A DNA stretch of 8,052 bases from Nostoc cf. edaphicum LEGE 07299 (lineage in GTDB: Bacteria > Cyanobacteriota > Cyanobacteriia > Cyanobacteriales > Nostocaceae), in contig NZ_JADEXF010000111.1 of NCBI RefSeq assembly GCF_015207245.1, positions 1 through 8,052 of the forward strand, read 5' to 3'. The notes beneath the pieces were generated by a model. That model was not told the DNA's origin and did not search any database. It worked only from the letters and a program-made list of their open reading frames with translations. The translations under genes and the position numbers were made by a program. This document shows, piece after piece, positions 1 to 6,815 of the stretch. Every line of letters starts with the position of its first letter. Positions within the stretch are counted from its first letter, which is position 1.

Positions 1-126
1 TTGTCATTTGTCATTTGTCATTTGTCATTTGTCATTTGTCATTTGTCATTTGTCATTTGTCATTTGTCATTTGTCATTTGTCATTTGTCATTTGTCATTT
101 GTCATTTGTCATTTGTCATTTGTCAT
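1..126. repeat. Perfect tandem heptamer array, (TTGTCAT)18
   Basis: Eighteen uninterrupted, identical copies of the 7-bp unit TTGTCAT run from the window edge to 126, followed by a partial copy (TTG) before the sequence diverges. The array may extend beyond the window. Heptanucleotide arrays of this kind (STRRs) are known from heterocystous cyanobacteria. The unit belongs to the same family as the atpB-atpE spacer repeats: TTAGTCA is a one-base variant, and TTTGTCC (reverse strand of CAAAGGA) is another. Because 7 is not a multiple of 3 and the plus strand lacks stops, the array reads open as an artificial heptapeptide repeat. I do not regard that as a gene. Lack of any mismatch suggests recent expansion or homogenisation. 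Confidence 0.97.
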
Positions 127-142
127 TGGCTTACTAAAATTT

Positions 143-177
143 TCCCAGTCCCCAGTCCCCACTCCCTATTCCCTACT
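143..177. repeat. Degenerate CCCCAGT heptamer array reaching a stop codon
   Basis: Five consecutive 7-bp units can be read: TCCCAGT, CCCCAGT, CCCCACT, CCCTATT and CCCTACT. They decay progressively towards the neighbouring gene. The unit differs from the TTGTCAT array 17 bp away, so two repeat families lie side by side. The last unit contains CTA at 173-175, which is the TAG stop codon of the minus-strand SirB1-like gene. The repeat therefore touches the end of that reading frame. CCCCAGT-like heptamers are a recurrent STRR type in cyanobacteria. Confidence 0.75.
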
Positions 178-997
178 TGTCTTTACCCAATTCGGTAAGC
201 AGCCGCCGAATCACAGATGCATCCTCGGCATCGGGAACTTTTGCTAAATAATTTTGTAGGTCGTCTACGGCTTGAGGGTAGTAACCGAGTTGATAGTAGA
301 TCAATCCGCGATCGCGCAATTCTAAAGTTAAACCAGGAAACAACAACAAAATTCGTTCAACTGCTGCCAGCGTTTTTTCTAACTCTTGCTGTTTGAGGTA
401 AATAAATTTTAAATTTGTCAACATCCGGGCCAAAAATTGCCGATTACTAACTACAGCCAAAAATTCTGGTTGTAGCGTCACTGGTTGCTGATAAAGTTGA
501 GATAGGCGTTCTTCGCAATCTTGGGTAAATATTATTTCACCACCATTGAAAGCATCCACAAAAATCTCTATATCAGGAATATCTGGGCGGATCAGGAAAT
601 GTCCTGGCATACCTATACCGACCATCGGAAAATCAATCCGTCGAGCAACTTCCAGGTAAACCAGCGCTAAGGTAATGGGAATCCCCAATCGGCGATCGAT
701 TACATCATTGAAAAAGCTGTTGCGTGGGTCGTAATAGTCAATTTTATTACCAGAAAATTTTAAATCATCGTAGAGATACTGATTAATAGTTTGAACTATT
801 CGCAAAGGATAGCGTGAATCAGGCAGACGTTCTTGAACTTCCCATGCCATTGTATCAAGGGCGTTGAGATATTCCTCTAGGTCTAGCTTGGGATATTCTT
901 CTTGTGCAATGTACAAAGCTGCCTTTGCTAGGTCAATTTGCTCGTCAGACTGCTGAATCTCTTGGTAAAAATATTGTCGTGCTGACGAGAAATTCAT
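173..997 (-). CDS. SirB1-family transglutaminase-like protein with C-terminal TPR region
   Basis: A 274-residue protein, ATG at 997-995 and TAG at 175-173. Residues about 45-165 match the SirB1/transglutaminase-like core-2 family. The block NSFFNDVIDRRLGIPITLAL (93-112) is typical, followed by VYLEVARR, the MPGHFLIR segment with His133, and VDAFNGG with Asp148, the positions of the His and Asp of a transglutaminase-like triad. The only cysteine is Cys161, after these motifs, so a Cys nucleophile in the normal order is not seen. Residues about 190-255 form amphipathic helices resembling tetratricopeptide repeats, which usually mediate protein contacts. No signal peptide or membrane segment is visible, so it is probably cytoplasmic. 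The family is widespread in bacteria but its biochemical role is poorly defined. It is divergent from atpB across 553 bp and looks monocistronic here. No clear Shine-Dalgarno precedes the start. Family assignment is firm; function is not. Confidence 0.88.
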   Translation of the reverse strand: MNFSSARQYFYQEIQQSDEQIDLAKAALYIAQEEYPKLDLEEYLNALDTMAWEVQERLPDSRYPLRIVQTINQYLYDDLKFSGNKIDYYDPRNSFFNDVIDRRLGIPITLALVYLEVARRIDFPMVGIGMPGHFLIRPDIPDIEIFVDAFNGGEIIFTQDCEERLSQLYQQPVTLQPEFLAVVSNRQFLARMLTNLKFIYLKQQELEKTLAAVERILLLFPGLTLELRDRGLIYYQLGYYPQAVDDLQNYLAKVPDAEDASVIRRLLTELGKDK

Positions 998-3035
<2,038 letters not shown>

Positions 3036-3051
<16 letters not shown>

Positions 3052-3069
3052 AACTGCTAATGACTAATG
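3036..3069 (+). promoter_or_regulatory. 13-bp perfect hairpin in atpB-atpE spacer
   Basis: CATTAGTCATTAG at 3036-3048 is exactly complementary to CTAATGACTAATG at 3057-3069, with the 8-nt loop TTCAACTG. The right arm is an inverted pair of heptamer units. Because the left side is a tandem array, the right arm can also pair with upstream copies shifted by 7 nt, giving alternative registers. The stem is AT-rich and is followed by CAATTAC rather than a T-run, so it does not look like a standard intrinsic terminator. A role in mRNA processing, stability or partial attenuation between beta and epsilon is possible but inferred. Confidence 0.8.
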
Positions 3070-3076
3070 GCAATTA

Positions 3077-3132
3077 CAAATGACAAAAGGCAAAGGACAA
3101 AGGACAAAGGACAAAGGACAAAAGACAAATGA
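3077..3132 (+). repeat. CAAAGGA heptamer array with tandem Shine-Dalgarno-like motifs and the atpE start
   Basis: Eight contiguous 7-bp units: CAAATGA, CAAAAGG, four exact CAAAGGA (3091-3118), CAAAAGA and CAAATGA. The final unit (3126-3132) contains the atpE ATG at 3129-3131. Each CAAAGGA carries AAAGGA, complementary to the usual 16S rRNA 3' end. The nearest full match (3113-3118) is 10 nt from the start codon, so the repeat itself appears to supply the ribosome-binding site, four times at 7-nt intervals. On the other strand the unit reads TTTGTCC, one base from the TTTGTCA register of the array at 1-126. The repeat is seen directly; the ribosome-binding role is inferred. Confidence 0.9.
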
Positions 3133-3542
3133 CATTAACCGTTCGTGTAATTTCCCCAGATAAAACAGTCTGGGATGCTCCAGCTGAAGAAGTTGTTTTG
3201 CCTAGCACTACTGGTCAACTAGGTATCCTAACTGGACACGCACCACTTTTGACTGCTTTAGATACTGGTGTCATGCGAGTTCGTGGCGCTAAAAATCAGA
3301 ATTGGGAAGCGATCGCTCTTTTGGGTGGCTTTGCCGAAGTCGAAGAAAATGAAGTGACAATTCTGGTTAACGGCGCTGAACGTGGCGACAAAATTAACCT
3401 TGATGAAGCTCGTACTGCTTACAACCAAGCAGAAACACGTCTAAGTCAAGTTTCCGCAGACGATCGCCAAGCTCAAATTCAGGCAACTCAAGCCTTCAAA
3501 CGGGCCCGCGCTCGGTTTCAAGCTGCTGGCGGTTCAGTCTAA
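3129..3542 (+). CDS. atpE (=atpC): F1F0 ATP synthase subunit epsilon
   Basis: Epsilon subunit of F1, part of the central rotor with gamma. It couples rotation to catalysis and can inhibit ATP hydrolysis through its C-terminal helices. The protein has 137 residues, a normal length. The N-terminal beta-sandwich (about 1-85) contains the conserved [13 protein letters not shown] block at 28-40 and GGFAEV at 66-71. The C-terminal part (about 90-133) is a helical hairpin rich in Ala, Gln, Glu and Arg ([12 protein letters not shown], then [13 protein letters not shown]). The start [17 protein letters not shown] is the usual cyanobacterial N-terminus and fixes the ATG at 3129. Cyanobacteria and chloroplasts use atpE; general bacterial usage is atpC. 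It lies 129 bp after atpB and is probably cotranscribed. Its start codon and likely ribosome-binding sites lie in a heptamer repeat array, and a hairpin follows 19 bp after its TAA. Confidence 0.98.
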   Translation: MTLTVRVISPDKTVWDAPAEEVVLPSTTGQLGILTGHAPLLTALDTGVMRVRGAKNQNWEAIALLGGFAEVEENEVTILVNGAERGDKINLDEARTAYNQAETRLSQVSADDRQAQIQATQAFKRARARFQAAGGSV

Positions 3543-3561
3543 TTTAACTTTATATTTCCAC

Positions 3562-3592
3562 TTTGTAGGTTGGGCAATTTCCAACCTACAAA
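3562..3592 (+). terminator. Hairpin after atpE, likely end of atp2 unit
   Basis: TTTGTAGGTTGG (3562-3573) pairs perfectly with CCAACCTACAAA (3581-3592) around the 7-nt loop GCAATTT. It sits 19 bp after the atpE stop and is followed by AT-rich ATATTTATT, with no strong T-run. GTAGGTTGG-type inverted repeats recur in cyanobacterial intergenic DNA, so it may also be a dispersed repeat doing terminator or 3'-end stabilising work. Confidence 0.7.
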
Positions 3593-3611
3593 ATATTTAT
3601 TAAGAAGAAAT

Positions 3612-3718
3612 CAGGATACAGGAGTCAGGAGCCAGAATTCAGAATGAATTCTGTACGGCTGCTAACACTCCATCTCTTTACGGATAGACTATTCTGAATC
3701 CTGAATTCTGAATTCTGA
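3612..3718. repeat. Inverted pair of CAGRANN/ATTCTGA heptamer arrays around a unique core
   Basis: Left arm: CAGGATA, CAGGAGT, CAGGAGC, CAGAATT, CAGAATG (3612-3646). Right arm: ATTCTGA, ATCCTGA, ATTCTGA, ATTCTGA (3691-3718), the reverse-complement family. The core between them (about 3654-3690) is non-repetitive. CAGAATTCAGAAT (3633-3645) pairs exactly with ATTCTGAATTCTG (3705-3717). Within the left arm CAGAATTC/GAATTCTG (3633-3640/3646-3653) makes an alternative 8-bp hairpin. AGTCAG (3623-3628) also matches CTGACT (3715-3720), directly before a T-run at 3720-3724, so a second terminator-like fold is possible. This third heptamer family differs in sequence from those at 1-177 and 2996-3132. 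Confidence 0.8.
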
Positions 3719-3724
3719 CTTTTT

Positions 3725-3820
3725 ATTTATTAAAAAAAAATTACGTCAAGTTTAAGAAATCGAGGCAAGCCTTGGTGAAGTGTTAACTTAGCTAATTAGT
3801 TGCCCAGATGGGCACAGATT
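3725..3820 (+). promoter_or_regulatory. Short leader before the flotillin-like gene
   Basis: This AT-rich stretch, with a nine-A run at 3731-3739, must contain the promoter unless the gene is read from atp2. A possible but poor pair is TTGGTG (3772-3777) and TAATTA (3793-3798), with only 15 bp between. TGCCC/GGGCA (3801-3805/3810-3814) forms a small hairpin close to the ATG at 3821, and no clear Shine-Dalgarno is present. An in-frame TAG at 3797-3799 limits upstream extension. Confidence 0.3.
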
Positions 3821-5950
3821 ATGAAAAGCCTTTCATCTTTGCTTGGTACTCGTAAACAAAATCAGGTAGCTTGTTTTGCAGCATCGATCGTAGCAACGTT
3901 AGCGATCGCTGCGCCAACGTCTTTGACGAACGCTGGTAGTATTCACTCTGCCAATGCTACTTCTGTCAAAACAACTACTGCAAAAGAAATTACTTCAGCG
4001 ACTGTCCAGCTAAACCAGACCACACCAAATATTGCTCAGTTACAAACTAGCAGGACTCAATATCAAGCTGCTGGCATTAATCCTGTTGTAGTGGTTCCCA
4101 TTCTACTTGTTGGCGGTTTAGTCATATTCGTCCCCCTATTCTTTGGGGGACTAGTAGTTATTGGCGAACGGGAAGTTGGCATTGTAGTGAGGAAATTTAC
4201 CCTTTCCGGGCGTGGACTCCCCGCCGGCAGTTTAATTGCCCTCAACGGCGAAGCTGGCTTGCAAGCAGATACTTTAGCTCCTGGTTGGCATTGGGGCTAT
4301 TGGCCTTGGCAGTATTCTGTAAAGAAAGAATCGGTAATTGTCGTTCCCCAAGGGGAAATTGCTTTGATTGTGGCAGCAGATGGTCAACCCAACCCACCAG
4401 AGCGAATTTTAGGTAAAATCGTGGGTTGTGACAACTTCCAAGATGCTCGAAAATTCCTCATCGAAGGTGGCGAGAAAGGGCGGCAAATGGGTTTTCTTAC
4501 GGCTGGTACATACCGGATCAACACTGCCCTATTTAAAGTCATCATGGCATCAAATGCCAGCGCTCATGGCATGACTCCAGAACAGTTGCGGGTTTACAGT
4601 CTGGCATCGGATAAAGTTGGCATTGTCACTACTTTAGATGGTGTACCAATTTCCGCAGGTGAACTCGCAGGCCCGATAATTGACGGACATGACAACTTCC
4701 AAAATGGTCAGAAATTTATTAATGGCGGTGGGCGGCGAGGTTTACAAGAACAGATATTGCTTTCGGGTTCTTGGAACTTGAACCCTTGGTTTGTCCAGGT
4801 AGAGCAAGTGCCGATGACGGAAATTCCCATTGGGTATGTAGGTGTGGTGATTTCTTTCGTGGGCAAGGCACATCAAGATGTTAGCGGTGCAGCTTTCACC
4901 CACGGTAATTTGGTGAATCCTGGACATAAAGGTGTGTGGGTCGAACCGTTGTATCCTGGCAAACATCCGATTAATTCCCGGATCATGAAGATGGAACTGG
5001 TGCCAACGACTAACATTGTCTTAAATTGGTCAGATCGCACCGAACGCCACAGCTATGATGCTCAACTGGCTTCCTTAACAGTGCGATCGCGAGATGGGTT
5101 TGCCTTTGATTTGGAAGTAGCACAAATTATCCATGTGGGTGCTTTAGATGCTCCAAAGGTAATTTCTCGCGTTGGTGCCATGCAAAATCTAGTAGACCAT
5201 GTATTAGAACCAACTATCGGTAATTATTTCCGCAACTCAGCCCAAGACTATACTGTACTAGACTTTCTCACTGCTCGGAGCGAACGACAAGCTGAGGCTG
5301 CTGAGTATATTAAAACAGCATTGCGGGCTTATGACGTGCAAGCGATCGACACCCTGATCGGTGATATTCAGCCACCAGCATCACTAATGCAGACACAGAC
5401 AGACCGGAAAATTGCTGAAGAAGAACGCAAGACTTATGAAGTTCAGCAGATGGCGCAAACCCAACGGCAGCAGCTTGTCCGGGAAACGGCACTGGCGGAT
5501 ATTCAGCAAGAAATGGTGAAATCGGAGCAGAGTGTGCATATAGCTGATCTGAAAGCCCAAGCCCAAATCAAGGAGGCGAACGGTGAAGCCGAGGGTACAA
5601 AACTCCGGGCAATTGCTGAGGCTGAAGGTATCCGTGCCACAGGTAACGCCAAGGCTGAAACCTACCGCGCTGGTGTGGAAGCCTTGGGTTCACAAGGTTA
5701 TACAGCAATGCAACTGATGCAGATTATCGGCGATCGCAATGTTCGTTTGATTCCAGATGTCTTAGTTGGCAGTAATGGCAGCAATAACGGCTTAGTGGAT
5801 GGGTTACTATCCATGATTTTATGGAATCAAACTGGTAAAGGTGAATTAACACCAACACCTCTGCATCCACAACCAGTAGTTACCAAAGCACAACCAACCC
5901 CAGAAAACGGTCATCCACCGATAGTTGTGAATTTTCCTGTAGATAAGTAA
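3821..5950 (+). CDS. Large flotillin/SPFH (band 7) membrane protein
   Basis: A 709-residue protein from ATG 3821. The frame stays open to a TTG at 3800, but the ATG gives a better N-terminus: basic residues then a hydrophobic stretch (about 17-33), like a signal peptide or first membrane segment. A Ser/Thr/Asn/Gln-rich linker (about 38-85) precedes a clear membrane segment at about 88-114, very rich in Val, Leu, Gly and Phe. Residues 115-390 contain roughly four related beta-rich units. SPFH/band 7-like sequence follows at about 391-520 (LTVRSRDGFAFDLEV at 419-433). A charged, Glu/Gln/Arg/Ala-rich coiled coil at about 520-620 contains flotillin-type EA repeats (GEAEGTKLRAIAEAEG at 588-603). 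The tail is Pro-rich. Flotillins form membrane-bound oligomeric scaffolds, often linked to membrane organisation and stress. This one is longer than classical flotillins (about 400-500 residues) because of the N-terminal part. It is convergent with the next gene. Substrate or partner is unknown. Confidence 0.85.
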   Translation: MKSLSSLLGTRKQNQVACFAASIVATLAIAAPTSLTNAGSIHSANATSVKTTTAKEITSATVQLNQTTPNIAQLQTSRTQYQAAGINPVVVVPILLVGGLVIFVPLFFGGLVVIGEREVGIVVRKFTLSGRGLPAGSLIALNGEAGLQADTLAPGWHWGYWPWQYSVKKESVIVVPQGEIALIVAADGQPNPPERILGKIVGCDNFQDARKFLIEGGEKGRQMGFLTAGTYRINTALFKVIMASNASAHGMTPEQLRVYSLASDKVGIVTTLDGVPISAGELAGPIIDGHDNFQNGQKFINGGGRRGLQEQILLSGSWNLNPWFVQVEQVPMTEIPIGYVGVVISFVGKAHQDVSGAAFTHGNLVNPGHKGVWVEPLYPGKHPINSRIMKMELVPTTNIVLNWSDRTERHSYDAQLASLTVRSRDGFAFDLEVAQIIHVGALDAPKVISRVGAMQNLVDHVLEPTIGNYFRNSAQDYTVLDFLTARSERQAEAAEYIKTALRAYDVQAIDTLIGDIQPPASLMQTQTDRKIAEEERKTYEVQQMAQTQRQQLVRETALADIQQEMVKSEQSVHIADLKAQAQIKEANGEAEGTKLRAIAEAEGIRATGNAKAETYRAGVEALGSQGYTAMQLMQIIGDRNVRLIPDVLVGSNGSNNGLVDGLLSMILWNQTGKGELTPTPLHPQPVVTKAQPTPENGHPPIVVNFPVDK

Positions 5951-5968
5951 CATTAGCAACATCTGGTA

Positions 5969-5990
5969 GGGGCGTAGATATGTGCGCCCC
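5969..5990. terminator. GC-rich hairpin in convergent gap
   Basis: GGGGCG (5969-5974) pairs with CGCCCC (5985-5990) around a 10-nt loop. It is 18 bp after the stop of the flotillin-like gene and lies between two convergent genes, so it could end transcripts from either side. There is no following T-run. GTAGGGGCG/CGCCCC inverted repeats are also common dispersed elements in cyanobacteria. A 9-bp near-direct repeat, GCAGGGGAG then GCAGGGGAA, follows at 6008-6025. Nothing else is recognised in the gap. Confidence 0.5.
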
Positions 5991-6082
5991 CAATACGGTT
6001 TGGATAAGCAGGGGAGGCAGGGGAAGAAATAGTTACAACGAGATAGGTTCAGCCTCTTCTGGCAAACTAAAATTCAATTGTT

Positions 6083-6745
6083 TTACCTTCTAATTGTCCG
6101 TCGCGCAAGATAGATTCGCTCTACATCAGAACGACTAGCGATCTTTCGGATTAACAAAGGGGTAACTTCCGCCACCACAATTGGTGTATAAAGAGATTGA
6201 TAAATGACCCGTTGCTTACTTTCCTTAAGTTGGTTTACAAGAGGTTGCTGAATTACCTGATAGTGAGATTTAAGAGTATTTAAGTGATTTTGATGCTCAG
6301 TAGGGTTCGATCCTTGATAAGGCTGAACTGTTTCTCCTTTTAGATGAAAAATGACTCTGATAGGGGTATTGCTTCCTTGAGCAATGCGATTCGCTAATTC
6401 GGTTTCCAATTTGCCAACGAAGCCTTTATTGTTGATTACTTGAATAGCCTGCTCTAACACTTTCTGATTAATTTGATTGCCAGCAGCATCAAGGGATACG
6501 CCATAGATATTGCCTTGGGTATCTATTAGCTTAAACCGCGTGATTCCAGTATCATCTAGAGTTGCTTTGTTAACTACATTGAGGTAGTCAGCCGAGATTC
6601 CTGTAGTCTTAGAAACCTCTAATTTAGCTTTTTCAGCTAAATTGTTTAATGTCTGGTTTTCTGAGAGCGGAAGGCTAAAGGCTACTGTAGGCACAAATGA
6701 GATAACAGCAGATAAGCAAACGGTTAGACCTAAGAATTTCTGCAT
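6083..6745 (-). CDS. Secreted protein resembling a subtilase (S8) propeptide, without a protease domain
   Basis: A 220-residue protein, ATG at 6745-6743. Residues 1-24 form a signal peptide: Lys3, a hydrophobic core, and AFS before LP, giving a likely cleavage after Ser24. Residues about 30-115 include ISADYLNVVNKATL and the GNIYGVSLDAAGNQ block (78-91), which I associate with the N-terminal region of cyanobacterial secreted proteases and PepSY-like folds. Residues about 128-215 match the pattern of an inhibitor I9/S8 propeptide: strand RVIFHLKGE, a long helix, strand QRVIYQSLYTPIVVAEVT, a helix, and VERIYL. No Asp/His/Ser catalytic blocks follow, and only 132 bp separate its stop from the convergent gene, so a protease is not frameshifted downstream. 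It may be a stand-alone inhibitor or folding helper for a protease in the cell envelope or outside it, or a truncated remnant. Family resemblance is from memory; a hypothetical protein is the cautious label. Confidence 0.6.
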   Translation of the reverse strand: MQKFLGLTVCLSAVISFVPTVAFSLPLSENQTLNNLAEKAKLEVSKTTGISADYLNVVNKATLDDTGITRFKLIDTQGNIYGVSLDAAGNQINQKVLEQAIQVINNKGFVGKLETELANRIAQGSNTPIRVIFHLKGETVQPYQGSNPTEHQNHLNTLKSHYQVIQQPLVNQLKESKQRVIYQSLYTPIVVAEVTPLLIRKIASRSDVERIYLARRTIRR

Positions 6746-6815
6746 CTTGATTTTATAGTTATTCGTAAGCAGTTCCGAGTTCTAAGTAACTAAAAACAGC
6801 TATATTTTATTGTGG
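6746..6815. promoter_or_regulatory. Divergent promoter region, 70 bp
   Basis: This short gap must hold promoters for both the minus-strand secreted protein and the plus-strand kinase-like gene. On the minus strand TATAAAAT (about 6758-6751) lies very close to the ATG. On the plus strand TATATT (6801-6806) lies 9 bp before the ATG at 6816. Neither has a good -35 partner or room for a normal leader, so these are weak -10 candidates only. No clear ribosome-binding site is seen for the kinase-like gene. Confidence 0.3.

Noticed and set aside
1..247. Open frames on the plus strand reading a heptapeptide repeat (SFVICHL)
   Set aside because: They are produced by the stop-free 7-bp array, which gives the same repeated peptide in several frames; there is no ribosome-binding site and no natural protein features.
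3800..3820. TTG start adding seven residues to the flotillin-like protein
   Set aside because: The ATG at 3821 gives a proper basic-then-hydrophobic N-terminus; the TTG lies at a small hairpin and has no ribosome-binding site.
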